Source of the DNA: PGZG01 sp046292765
GTDB lineage: Bacteria > Pseudomonadota > Gammaproteobacteria > Pseudomonadales > Alcanivoracaceae
Assembly (NCBI GenBank): GCA_046292765.1
Contig: JBKBQA010000002.1
Span: 558,001-622,000 of the forward strand
Direction of reading: 5' to 3'
Length of the DNA: 64,000 nt
In this document: piece by piece, positions 24,225-32,253 of the stretch
Layout of the letters: every line of letters starts with the position of its first letter
How positions within the stretch are numbered: the stretch's first letter is position 1
The notes under the pieces: generated by a model
What the model saw: only the letters and a program-made list of their open reading frames with translations
Told to the model about the DNA's origin: nothing
Databases searched by the model: none
Made by a program: the position numbers and the translations under genes

Positions 24225-25997
24225 TTACTTGTCGGTGTCGCCCTTGCGCACCTGAATGCCAACCTCTCGCAGCTGCTTCGCCTCTACCGGTGAAGGTGCC
24301 TGGGTCATCATGCAAGCAGCAGTCTGGGTTTTCGGGAAAGCAATAACGTCACGAATCGAGTCGCAGCCCGTCATCAGCATCACCATCCGATCCAGACCAA
24401 ACGCCAGACCGCCGTGGGGCGGCGCACCAAAACGGAGCGCATCCAGCAGGAAGCCGAATTTCTCTGCCGCTTCTTCATCGCTGATACCGAGAGCCTTGAA
24501 CACAGCCCGCTGCATCTCGGGATTGAAGATACGAATCGAGCCGCCACCCAGTTCGGTGCCATTGAGCACCAGATCGTAAGCCTTCGACAATGCCGCACCT
24601 GGATTGGAGGAGAGTTCCTCGACAGTGCACTTTGGCATCGTGAACGGATGATGCAGCGCCGCCCAGCTGCCGTCGTCGTTCTCTTCGAACATGGGAAAAT
24701 CCACCACCCACAGTGGCGCCCAGTCTGCCTCGATCAGGTTGAGATCATGACCAAGCCGGACACGCAGTGCGCCGAGCGCCTCATTAACCACCTTGGCCTT
24801 GTCGGCACCAAAGAAAATCAAATCACCGTTCGCCGCGCCGGTACGCTCAAGGATGCCGTTGATAGCGCCTTCAGTCAGGAACTTCAGGATCGGCGACTGC
24901 AAGCCCTCGGCGCCTGCCGCGATATCGTTAACCTTGATGTAGGCAAGGCCCTTGGCACCGTAAATGCCGACAAAGCGGGTGTACTCGTCGATCTGGCTAC
25001 GCGACAGCTCGGAGCCCTTGGGCACACGTAATGCCGCAATGCGCCCCTTCGGATCCTTAGCCGGGCCGGCAAATACCTTGAACTCTACGCCTTCCATCAG
25101 ATCAGCGATGTCGACCAACTCCAGCGGGATACGAAGATCCGGCTTGTCGGAACCGAACCGGCGCATGGCCTCGCTGAACGGCATGCGCGGCAACTCACCG
25201 AACTCGACGCCCAGCAGGTCACGGAACACCGTGCGGAACATGCCTTCCGCCACTGCCATGATCGCCTCTTCATCGACAAAGGAGGCTTCGATATCGATCT
25301 GGGTAAACTCCGGCTGGCGGTCGGCGCGCAAGTCCTCATCGCGGAAACACTTGGCAATCTGGTAGTAACGATCAAAGCCCGCCACCATCAGCAACTGCTT
25401 GAACAACTGGGGCGACTGCGGCAGGGCGAAGAAGCTGCCGGGATGGGTTCGGCTGGGCACCAGATAGTCCCGTGCACCTTCGGGGGTGGCACGGGTCAGG
25501 ATCGGCGTCTCGACATCCATGAAGCCCTGCTCTTCCAGATAGTTGCGCACCGCATGGGTTAATCTGGAACGGAACTGGAAGCTCTGCAGCACATTTGCCC
25601 GACGCAGGTCCAGATAGCGATACTTGAGACGCACCTCCTCACCGGCACCAGTGAACTCGTCCAGCTCAAAAGGCGGCGTATCCGAGGTATTCAAAATCTC
25701 CAGATTCAGGCCCAGCACTTCGATATCGCCAGTGGTCATGCGCGGATTGCGAACGGCCTCATCGCGCATCCGAACACGTCCCTGTACGCGAATCACATAC
25801 TCGCCACGTACCCGGTCAGCACACTGGAATGCCTCGACGGCATCCGGATCGAACACCACTTGCACCAATCCGGCGCGATCGCGCACATCGAGGAAAATTA
25901 CCCCGCCATGATCCCGACGACGATGCACCCAACCGCACAGGGTGACCGTTTCTCCATCCTGGGACGCACGCAAATCTCCGCAATAATGGCTACGCAT
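24225..25997 (-). CDS. aspS: Aspartyl-tRNA synthetase (probably also charges tRNA-Asn)
   Basis: 590-residue bacterial-type class IIb synthetase. An OB-fold anticodon domain (~1-105) is followed by class II motif 2 (FRDEDLRADRQPEFTQID), the GAD insertion (~285-420) and motif 3 (GLAFGLDRMVML). His30 in RRRDHGGVIF occupies the position where E. coli has Leu; His there is associated with non-discriminating AspRS in Pseudomonas. The second diagnostic position (Gly in Pseudomonas, Lys in E. coli) appears to be Ala (RDEAVRNP). A dual Asp/Asn role is therefore inferred, which would need GatCAB elsewhere. Confidence 0.97.
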   Translation of the reverse strand: MRSHYCGDLRASQDGETVTLCGWVHRRRDHGGVIFLDVRDRAGLVQVVFDPDAVEAFQCADRVRGEYVIRVQGRVRMRDEAVRNPRMTTGDIEVLGLNLEILNTSDTPPFELDEFTGAGEEVRLKYRYLDLRRANVLQSFQFRSRLTHAVRNYLEEQGFMDVETPILTRATPEGARDYLVPSRTHPGSFFALPQSPQLFKQLLMVAGFDRYYQIAKCFRDEDLRADRQPEFTQIDIEASFVDEEAIMAVAEGMFRTVFRDLLGVEFGELPRMPFSEAMRRFGSDKPDLRIPLELVDIADLMEGVEFKVFAGPAKDPKGRIAALRVPKGSELSRSQIDEYTRFVGIYGAKGLAYIKVNDIAAGAEGLQSPILKFLTEGAINGILERTGAANGDLIFFGADKAKVVNEALGALRVRLGHDLNLIEADWAPLWVVDFPMFEENDDGSWAALHHPFTMPKCTVEELSSNPGAALSKAYDLVLNGTELGGGSIRIFNPEMQRAVFKALGISDEEAAEKFGFLLDALRFGAPPHGGLAFGLDRMVMLMTGCDSIRDVIAFPKTQTAACMMTQAPSPVEAKQLREVGIQVRKGDTDK

Positions 25998-26053
25998 AAC
26001 TTTGAATCCACTGGTTTTTTTCTGGGCGCGGCGGGGTGCCGCGAAGGCGGCGT

Positions 26054-26059
26054 AGTATA
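26054..26059 (-). promoter_or_regulatory. Probable -10 of the aspS promoter
   Basis: Minus strand TATACT, about 56 bases before the aspS ATG, followed by a GC-rich discriminator. The -35 is poor (TAGCTG at 17 bases). The leader holds a small hairpin CGCGGC-ACCCC-GCCGCG. Confidence 0.4.
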
Positions 26060-26176
26060 GCCGCTCAGGACGTCGGCAGCTATGCCACCCCGCAGGGCAG
26101 CGACCAGTGGCCCTGCCCCGAACCTGATCATCGCAAAAAAGACGGAAAAATACGGGAAAAAACCGGCCCCGGGCGC

Positions 26177-26205
26177 TTGCCGGCTTCTATCCGTTGGCAT
26201 ATAAC
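26177..26205 (+). promoter_or_regulatory. Sigma70 promoter of the HU-like gene
   Basis: TTGCCG (26177-26182), 17-base spacer, TATAAC (26200-26205). Transcription would start near 26212, leaving a leader of about 120 bases. Between aspS and this gene (25998-26331) I see only the two promoters and leader hairpins, no coding region. Confidence 0.65.
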
Positions 26206-26228
26206 TAGCCCGGAATCATCGCGGGGGA

Positions 26229-26259
26229 CCGCTCCTCAGGTGCAAGGCGCCAGGAGCGG
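26229..26259 (+). other. Structured 5' leader hairpin of the HU-like gene
   Basis: CCGCTCCT (26229-26236) pairs with AGGAGCGG (26252-26259). Inside, GGTGC (26239-26243) pairs with GCGCC (26247-26251) around an AAG loop, leaving a 2-base bulge. It sits ~17 bases after the predicted transcription start and could stabilise or regulate the mRNA. It matches no riboswitch I recognise. Confidence 0.5.
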
Positions 26260-26331
26260 CATCGGAAACGGATATCCTTCGGATGGGTCGAGACATCCAA
26301 TCGGACTACAAAACTAAGGGGTACACACCAC

Positions 26332-26799
26332 ATGGCTGCCAAGAAAAAAGCTGCTGCCGCAAAACCTGCCAAAGCCAAAGCTGCACCGAAAGCCAAGGCT
26401 GCTCCGAAAGCCAAAGCCAAAGCCGCACCGAAGAAAGCCGCTGCCAAAGCGAAAGCTGCTCCGGCTGCTCCGAAAAAAGCCAAGCTCTACGCCGAGCCGG
26501 TAAGCAAGACCCAGCTGATCACCACTATCGCCGAAAGCACCCAGCTGAGCCGCAAGCAGGTGGGTTCTGTGCTGGAGGAGCTGAACCTGATCATTGAAGG
26601 CCACCTGAAAAAGAAAGGCGGCGCTGGCAACTTCACCATGCCGGGGCTGTTCAAAATCGTCACCAAGCACAAGCCGGCCCAGAAAGCTCGCAAGGGCATT
26701 CATCCGATCACCAAGGAGCCGACCACCTTCAAGGCCAAACCGGCCTCTGTCCAGGTGAAAATCCGCCCGCTGAAGAAAGTGAAGGACATGGCGCAGTAA
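26332..26799 (+). CDS. HU-family DNA-binding protein with histone-H1-like N-terminal tail
   Basis: 155 residues. Residues 1-51 are almost only Ala, Lys and Pro in KAAPKA-type repeats, like histone H1 or AlgP tails. Residues ~57-155 are a HU/IHF-fold domain: SKTQLITTIAESTQLSRKQV at its start, then the DNA-binding arm region GNFTMPGLFKIVTKHKPAQK. Likely an abundant nucleoid protein that bends or compacts DNA, the basic tail adding non-specific contacts. It has its own strong promoter, an AAGGGG ribosome site and a terminator, consistent with high expression. Confidence 0.88.
   Translation: MAAKKKAAAAKPAKAKAAPKAKAAPKAKAKAAPKKAAAKAKAAPAAPKKAKLYAEPVSKTQLITTIAESTQLSRKQVGSVLEELNLIIEGHLKKKGGAGNFTMPGLFKIVTKHKPAQKARKGIHPITKEPTTFKAKPASVQVKIRPLKKVKDMAQ
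26338..26484 (+). repeat. Ala/Lys/Pro-coding low-complexity repeat
   Basis: Imperfect short repeats (variants of AAAGCCAAAGCTGCACCG) coding the basic tail of the HU-like protein. Slippage-prone, so tail length is likely to vary between strains. Confidence 0.8.
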
Positions 26800-26812
26800 T
26801 TCAGGCCATAAC

Positions 26813-26842
26813 AAAAAAAGGCGGGAAAACCCGCCTTTTTTT
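26813..26842. terminator. Bidirectional Rho-independent terminator
   Basis: AAAAAAAGGCGGG-AAAA-CCCGCCTTTTTTT: a 6-bp GC stem with long A and T tracts. It ends the HU-like transcript and also serves the convergent leftward DUF2806-like gene. Confidence 0.92.
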
Positions 26843-26860
26843 GTGCCTCCAACCCACCGC

Positions 26861-27901
26861 TCAGACCGCCATACGCTCCGCGAACAGGCCCTGCCCAGCA
26901 TCACCGACCCAATCTCCAAGGCGGACGCTGAAGCCTTTCTTTTTCAGTTCATTGGCCACCGCCATCATATACGCCAGATCCGCATCAACCCGACAGAGGG
27001 ACAATACTTCGCGGCCGAAACGGGTCAGTCGATACACCGGCAGGCGGAAATCATCATCGGCGCTGCCACCCTCAACGAAGATAGCCTTGCTCGCACAAGC
27101 CAGAATCGTACTGAAGCCCTCCGTGGTGGTCGACGTCATGGTCCAGGACTCCGGCCGTCCATAAACCCCTCTGAGCAGCCCAAGCTCCTCCAGCTGTTCG
27201 AACATCGGCAGGTGTAGTTCGGCTGAAAAATAGCTGCCCGGATTGCGATAGATGAACCCGTCGAAACAGAGCCGGGCGCAAATATTGATCATCTCCAGAT
27301 CCGCCCGGGAGATGGTGCGCATGAATTCCATGGTGCGCACCGAGTAGGTCGTGGGTTTAAGTACCTCACCCGCCAACAGTCTGGCCCAGTAGCGCTTCAG
27401 CTGGACGGACACCGCATCCTGAGCACCATCGCGCCAGCGCACCAGCCAGTCCGGGTCCACCTGTACCTTCGATATCTTCTCCAGCGGCAGGTTGCGACAC
27501 TCCTCTTCGGCCAGAATGGCGATATGACGGAGAGCGAGGTCACGACGCACTGCTCGCATGGCACCATCGCGGTCCGCCTGCCTGAGCAGCCTGGCGGTAT
27601 CCAGACTTTCCACCGGATCGTCGAAACCGGCGGACACAATCACCGAGTTGAGCTTGACCCCCTGCAGCAGCTCATCATCCGCCGGCTCACGCAGGTTGCC
27701 ATCACGGCCGAGCCGGAGACGACCTTCCACCAGCCCCTGCAATTCGTGCTGAACTCTGGCGATTTCCCTAAGCTCTCGCGCCCGCGCCGTGCGGCGGTCC
27801 ATCTGTCTGCGCCGCAGCTCCTCGGGAGCCACCAGCCCCCGCACCCCCTTGCCGAAGAGGGTGAGCCAGAGCTTGTCCAGATAGTCGTCGAAACCACTCA
27901 T
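26861..27901 (-). CDS. DUF2806-like protein of unknown function
   Basis: 346 residues from the ATG at 27901, with GGGAGA upstream; the frame runs back to 27952. No signal peptide or membrane helix. The central VDPDWLVRWRDGAQDAV, RYWARLLAGEVLKPTTYSVRT and SRADLEMINICARL segments match my memory of DUF2806 (pattern DW..F...A..S...LW..LLAGE...P...S.RT). A C-terminal winged-helix-like region includes LPVYRLTRFGREVL. Function unknown; I infer a cytoplasmic role. It looks accessory relative to its neighbours. Confidence 0.65.
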   Translation of the reverse strand: MSGFDDYLDKLWLTLFGKGVRGLVAPEELRRRQMDRRTARARELREIARVQHELQGLVEGRLRLGRDGNLREPADDELLQGVKLNSVIVSAGFDDPVESLDTARLLRQADRDGAMRAVRRDLALRHIAILAEEECRNLPLEKISKVQVDPDWLVRWRDGAQDAVSVQLKRYWARLLAGEVLKPTTYSVRTMEFMRTISRADLEMINICARLCFDGFIYRNPGSYFSAELHLPMFEQLEELGLLRGVYGRPESWTMTSTTTEGFSTILACASKAIFVEGGSADDDFRLPVYRLTRFGREVLSLCRVDADLAYMMAVANELKKKGFSVRLGDWVGDAGQGLFAERMAV

Positions 27902-28012
27902 AAACCGGTTCTCCCGCCGGATGTTGCTGTTGCAAATCCCTGCAGACTGCAATTGTCTGCCGGGCAGATCTCTCTATAATGGCGCCCCTCCGCCGCCGAG
28001 AGAACCCACTGT

Positions 28013-28306
28013 ATGGCACGCAAGGATAAAAAGCAGGTTATTGGCGAACCGATGACTGACGAGCAGGTTCAGGCCTTCCTGCACAGCCAACCCGAGTCCG
28101 GACTTCACCCTGACCATCATGCCTTGCTGCGGGCCTATCAGAGCTTACGCTGCCATGATTTCGAACGTTTCCTGGCCCTCTTCATTGCTGACGGCCGGGA
28201 CCTCAATGCCCGCGCCCCGGATGGCCGCACCGTACTGTCGGTGATTGCCAGCCATCAGCAGGGCGAGGACTATGCCGAGGTAATGCGCTCAGCTGGCGCT
28301 GCCTGA
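28013..28306 (+). CDS. Small conserved protein, PA4642-like
   Basis: 97 residues, cytoplasmic, no membrane segment. The start MARKDKKQVIGEPMTDEQV and the end with GRDLNARAPDGRTVLSVI resemble a short ankyrin-like repeat and match my recollection of Pseudomonas PA4642. Function unknown. Divergent from the DUF2806-like gene, with about 110 bases between the starts. Confidence 0.7.
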   Translation: MARKDKKQVIGEPMTDEQVQAFLHSQPESGLHPDHHALLRAYQSLRCHDFERFLALFIADGRDLNARAPDGRTVLSVIASHQQGEDYAEVMRSAGAA

Positions 28307-28315
28307 TCCCCGCTT

Positions 28316-28339
28316 CCGGCGGCTCCCCTCCGCCGCCGG
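28316..28339 (+). terminator. Possible terminator hairpin after the PA4642-like gene
   Basis: CCGGCGGC (28316-28323) pairs with GCCGCCGG (28332-28339), an 8-bp GC stem. No T-run follows, so termination would be weak or Rho-dependent. Confidence 0.4.
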
Positions 28340-28400
28340 ACATTATCCGGATGTCTCCCGGGTCTGTTCAAACCCCCTCCCCCGTGGCAAGGTATGCCCC

Positions 28401-28429
28401 ATGCCAGCCGCACAGGCGGCGGTTATAAC
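28401..28429 (+). promoter_or_regulatory. Possible promoter of the Asp-rich secreted protein gene
   Basis: ATGCCA (28401-28406), 17-base spacer, TATAAC (28424-28429) inside the palindrome GGTTATAACC. Start of transcription near 28436 fits the ATG at 28458. Confidence 0.4.
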
Positions 28430-28457
28430 CACAACAATGAGAAAAGAGCCTGAAGCC

Positions 28458-29684
28458 ATGCGATATCAGGAAATGTTCCGCTGGCGCCTTGTTGCGCTGA
28501 TCGTCCTCTGCCTGTTCTCCCTTAACGGTTATGCCAACCGTGATGACGATGACGACGATGACGACGAAATGGATGAAGTCACTGCCGAAGAACTGGCGAT
28601 GGAGAATATTCCCGTCGACGAACGTATCTTCCGCGTGCGCTGGAATGAAGTGCCGTTCGACAAGCGCTTTTTCACTTACACCGATGACCAGATCAAGGAA
28701 AAGTGGGATTACCTCATGCGCGGACTGCGCATTCCCTACCCCTCCGCGGAATACATGCGGGCCCAATCCGCCAAGTACCCGTTTGTACTCCACGGCATCA
28801 AGGATTTTGATGGAGATTTCGACAAACTCGAGAAGCGCTATGTGGATGTCTGGCGCAAGTTCTTTGCCGGGGACTACCAGCAGGCCCGAAACGCCGGCCT
28901 TGAGCTTGGTCCCATCGGCCTGATCCCTGCGCTGTTCTCCCAGCTGATGTATGGCATCTATCTGACCGAGCGGCAGAGCGAGAAGTACATGATGCTGCAG
29001 GATGTGGCCAACCGGGCCCTCGAATATTTCGACGAAGTCACGGAAATTGAGGATGACCCGGAGATCAAGACACTGGCAGCGGCCGTGCGTCTGGGCTACG
29101 CCTACGCTATTGCCCGCATCGCTGAGGAGTCCCCCATCCCCATCGTGGTGGCCCGAGGCTACATCGGCAAGATCAAAGGCAATTCGGACCACATCACGGA
29201 TCTGGTTCCCGATCATCCTCTCGGACACGCCTTCCGTGCCGGTGTCGATGCCGGGATCATGCGCCGTGTTGGCAAGTTTACCGGCCGAATGACCTATAAC
29301 GCTCGCTCCACCGTGGTGGGCAGCTCGTTCGGCAAGGCCCGCAAGCTGACGCCGGACATTCCGATCGTTGCCTATGAACACGGCAATGCACTGATCTATA
29401 TGAACCGGAACCGCAACATCAATGAGGCCCTGGCGCTGTTTGAGGAAGCGTCAAAGATGCAGCCGCAGTTCGCCATGGATGCGCTCGACACCATGTACGC
29501 CCACAAGCGTCTGCAGGAAGTGCGTCTGTACACGGAGAACTACCGGAGCTTCCGCAAGTTCGAGAAGGATCGCCGTCGCTTCAGCAGGGTCACCGACCGC
29601 AACCTGACCAGCATCGTCAGCCCGGTGTTGACCATGGAAATGCTGAATAATCCGGAAAATTACCGGTTGCCCGAGCGTCGTTGA
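28458..29684 (+). CDS. Uncharacterised secreted protein with poly-Asp N-terminus
   Basis: 408 residues from 28458; an in-frame ATG at 28437 is possible. A signal peptide (~1-26, LVALIVLCLFSLNGYA) is followed at once by NR and eight Asp residues. The rest is helical and TPR-like: ALEYFDEVTEI (~175), EALALFEEASKMQPQFAMDALDTM (~330) is a typical TPR-style repeat. No catalytic motif recognised. The Asp run could bind divalent cations or act as a charged tether. Followed after three bases by a methyltransferase gene, probably co-transcribed. Confidence 0.7.
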   Translation: MRYQEMFRWRLVALIVLCLFSLNGYANRDDDDDDDDEMDEVTAEELAMENIPVDERIFRVRWNEVPFDKRFFTYTDDQIKEKWDYLMRGLRIPYPSAEYMRAQSAKYPFVLHGIKDFDGDFDKLEKRYVDVWRKFFAGDYQQARNAGLELGPIGLIPALFSQLMYGIYLTERQSEKYMMLQDVANRALEYFDEVTEIEDDPEIKTLAAAVRLGYAYAIARIAEESPIPIVVARGYIGKIKGNSDHITDLVPDHPLGHAFRAGVDAGIMRRVGKFTGRMTYNARSTVVGSSFGKARKLTPDIPIVAYEHGNALIYMNRNRNINEALALFEEASKMQPQFAMDALDTMYAHKRLQEVRLYTENYRSFRKFEKDRRRFSRVTDRNLTSIVSPVLTMEMLNNPENYRLPERR

Positions 29685-29687
29685 TTC

Positions 29688-30308
29688 GTGTTCAGCTGGT
29701 ATGAAGACCGCGTCTTTCCTCGCCTGCTGGACTGGGCTACCCGTCCACTGGCGAGGGATCGTCAGGCGCTGATTGCCGCTGCCAGCGGCCGAGTGCTCGA
29801 ACTCGGCGTGGGCAGCGGCGCCAATTTTCCCTACTACACTGACGCTGCGGTGGAAGTCCACGGCATCGAGCCCGGCGACGCCTTGCTGGAAGAAGCAAGG
29901 GCAAACGCCGGCCGCTGCCCGTCTCCCCAGCGCTTCCATCTGCGCAAGGGCGGCGCCGAAGCACTTCCCTACCCCGACGACAGTTTCGATACGGTGGTGG
30001 CCTGCCTGGTGTTCTGCACCATCCCAGACGCCGACGCGGCAGCACGGGAAACCTTGCGAGTGCTGCGCCCCGGAGGCCGTTTGCTGGTACTTGAGCATGT
30101 TGCTCATGAAGACGCCTTCTGGCGGCGTGGCCAGCGCCTGATCGAACCGGTCTGGACCCCGCTTGCCTGCGGCTGCCGTCTCAGTCGCCACACTGCCCGC
30201 CTGTTTGCAGACGCCGGCTTTGACATTTCCGGACTGAATCACTGGCAACATCCCAAAGTTCCGAAACTGGCAGGCTTTATGCTGTCCGGAGAAGCTCACA
30301 AACCCTGA
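29688..30308 (+). CDS. Class I SAM-dependent methyltransferase
   Basis: 206 residues, GTG start. The SAM motif I is VLELGVGSGANFPYY (~36-50), acidic motif II HGIEPGDALLEEA, and motif IV DSFDTVVACLVFC. The architecture fits the methyltransf_11 (UbiE-like) group. The C-terminal WTPLACGCRLSRHT and GFDISGLNHWQ occur in small methyltransferases annotated as phospholipid or thiol methylating. Substrate unknown. Confidence 0.8.
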   Translation: MFSWYEDRVFPRLLDWATRPLARDRQALIAAASGRVLELGVGSGANFPYYTDAAVEVHGIEPGDALLEEARANAGRCPSPQRFHLRKGGAEALPYPDDSFDTVVACLVFCTIPDADAAARETLRVLRPGGRLLVLEHVAHEDAFWRRGQRLIEPVWTPLACGCRLSRHTARLFADAGFDISGLNHWQHPKVPKLAGFMLSGEAHKP

Positions 30309-30313
30309 CTGCA

Positions 30314-30332
30314 CTGCGGCATCTCGCCGCAG
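30314..30332 (+). terminator. Short hairpin after the methyltransferase gene
   Basis: CTGCGGC-ATCTC-GCCGCAG, a perfect 7-bp stem just past the stop, without a T-run. Confidence 0.35.
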
Positions 30333-30384
30333 GCGCGCGGGACTTTGACGCGCTACACTTTCCCAGCCTGCCTGAATCGGACCA

Positions 30385-31587
30385 ATGATGTCTGGATATT
30401 CCGCACCTGACCTTTATGCCTGGCGCCAGCGTCTGGTTATGCTGCGCGGGCTGGTGGTGGTCATTCTGGGGCTGCTCTTTGCCCTCGCCTGGAGCCATAA
30501 CCTGTCACCGCTGCCAGTGGTACTGGTCCTGTTTTGGCTGACCTTGCTATGGCTTCCGTCCCTGCTCTTCCTTGCAACCCGGCGAGTCGCCGCTTCTCGC
30601 CAGCAACATCTGCTGTCACTGGAGCTGACGCTCGACGTCCTGCTGTTCCTCGGCTTTGTCTATCAGCTCGGCGGGGCCGGCAATCCGGTCATCTTCTACC
30701 TGCTGGTGCCGGTGCTGATCGCCGCCCTGTCGCTATCGCTAACAGGCAACGCCCTGGTCGGCGCACTGGCCTGCAGCGGCTATTTCATCGGCCTCCATCT
30801 GATGGCAGGACACAGCCATCAACACCTCGATGGTCTGCATGACATCAGCGCTGCCCATGGCATCGGCATGTGGCTGGTTTTTCTCATTCTCGCGATCGTG
30901 TTTTCGTTTTTGGGTCAGGCCCTGCAGCAGGCAGCTCGGCAACAGCACCGACAACAGGCCACTGCGCTGAGTCTGGCCCTGCAGCGGGAAAGAATGTATC
31001 AGATAGCAGCAGATCTGGCGGACCGGGCCCATGAGCTCAACACCCCGCTCACCACCCTGATGTTACTCACGGAAGACCCAGCGCCGACGGATCACCACCA
31101 GCTACAGACTGATTGGGCCCAAATCCATCAACTTACCTTGCGGATGGCTACCATCCTCAAGGCAGACGACAGTGCAGATTCGACCAGACCTCGGCCACTG
31201 TCCGCGCTCTGTGCCGATCTGGAAAAGAACCTGCGTATGTTGTCACCACTCATTCGTGTGCGCTGGCACGGCGCGACGGACCCGACGCTGACCCCCCTTC
31301 CCGCATGGCAACGGATTCTCGCCAATCTGGGCTACAACGCTTGCGACGCCGGAGCCACGTCCATCGAAATTCGCTGTGAGCGGGATGGACCGGACTGGCT
31401 GGTACAGGTCAGCGATGATGGTCCCCGCCGCACCATCCCTCAGTCGCCCCGTGAGGGCCTTGGCATTGGTCTCGCGTTGATCGAAACAACGCTGTCATCA
31501 CTGGGCGGCAGTCTGGAATTGATCTTCGATCATCAGTGGACGATTGCCCGCATGCGAGTGCCGCATTACCTTGAGGCGGTCGCGTGA
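30385..31587 (+). CDS. RegB/PrrB/RoxS-type redox sensor histidine kinase
   Basis: 400 residues. Five to six membrane spans lie within ~18-182. QLGGAGNPV at ~95-101 matches the quinone-sensing GGxxNPF box of RegB. The H-box is LADRAHELNTPLTTL with phospho-acceptor H216, and a HATPase domain follows (~315-395, NACDAG and GLGIGLALI). The Cys that RegB proteins carry shortly after the H-box seems to be Leu here. Overlaps the regulator gene by four bases. Senses respiratory or redox state by homology. Confidence 0.88.
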   Translation: MMSGYSAPDLYAWRQRLVMLRGLVVVILGLLFALAWSHNLSPLPVVLVLFWLTLLWLPSLLFLATRRVAASRQQHLLSLELTLDVLLFLGFVYQLGGAGNPVIFYLLVPVLIAALSLSLTGNALVGALACSGYFIGLHLMAGHSHQHLDGLHDISAAHGIGMWLVFLILAIVFSFLGQALQQAARQQHRQQATALSLALQRERMYQIAADLADRAHELNTPLTTLMLLTEDPAPTDHHQLQTDWAQIHQLTLRMATILKADDSADSTRPRPLSALCADLEKNLRMLSPLIRVRWHGATDPTLTPLPAWQRILANLGYNACDAGATSIEIRCERDGPDWLVQVSDDGPRRTIPQSPREGLGIGLALIETTLSSLGGSLELIFDHQWTIARMRVPHYLEAVA

Positions 31588-32156
31588 AGAGCCTGCTGCT
31601 GCTTGAGGACGATGACGCCCTTCGGCAGCAGCTGGCCCTGCGGCTGGAGCGACAGGGCTATCGGGTATTACCGTGCCGCAGCCTTGATGAGGCAAGAGCC
31701 TTGCTCACCGAAGACACTGCCATAGATGCGGCAGTGCTCGATCAGAATGTCGGCGACCACACCGGCCTGGATCTTATTCAGCCACTACTGGAACATTCCG
31801 CTCACTGCCGCATCCTGATCCTGACCGGCTACGGCAGCATCCCCGCTGCAGTCGCCGCAACCCGTCGGGGAGCCAGTAACTATCTCACCAAACCAGCCTC
31901 CATCGCTGATATTGTTCAGGCGCTTGAGAACGCCCCCACGGCGGACCTGCCTGCACTGCCCGATGCCCCGCCATCACTGGAGCGACTGGAATGGGAGCAT
32001 ATCCAGCGGGTCCTTGATGAGCATGACGGCAACATCTCCGCCGCCGCACGGGTACTCGGCATCCACCGCCGCACCCTGCAGCGTCGCTTGAAAAAGCGCC
32101 CCTCCGCTAGCGAGTATCAACGCGACCGCCCGGGCCCATCGCGAAACAATCCCTGA
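31584..32156 (+). CDS. RegA/PrrA/RoxR-type response regulator
   Basis: 190 residues. The receiver domain (~1-115) has the acidic cluster EDDD, a phospho-Asp in AAVLDQNVGD, Thr in LTGYGS and Lys in YLTKPA. The C-terminal Fis-type helix-turn-helix (~135-175) is ISAAARVLGIHRRTLQRRLKKR, near-identical in layout to RegA. It typically controls respiration and other redox-dependent genes. Translationally coupled to its kinase. Confidence 0.9.
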   Translation: MKSLLLLEDDDALRQQLALRLERQGYRVLPCRSLDEARALLTEDTAIDAAVLDQNVGDHTGLDLIQPLLEHSAHCRILILTGYGSIPAAVAATRRGASNYLTKPASIADIVQALENAPTADLPALPDAPPSLERLEWEHIQRVLDEHDGNISAAARVLGIHRRTLQRRLKKRPSASEYQRDRPGPSRNNP

Positions 32157-32253
32157 TTCACTTCAGGGAACTCCCGTGCGCCATTCGTAACCAAGTTCCA
32201 TGCCGCCATCATTTTTACCTTCGGAAGCTGGGCCGACGCGTTACAATGCCGGG

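Noticed and set aside
28401..28460. ATG at 28401 as start of the Asp-rich protein
   Set aside because: It overlaps the candidate promoter and adds a non-hydrophobic N-terminus before the signal peptide.
32242..32247. TACAAT as a promoter for tamA
   Set aside because: It ends six bases before the chosen ATG, requiring a leaderless start, and has no -35 at 16-18 bases; probably chance or the start is elsewhere.
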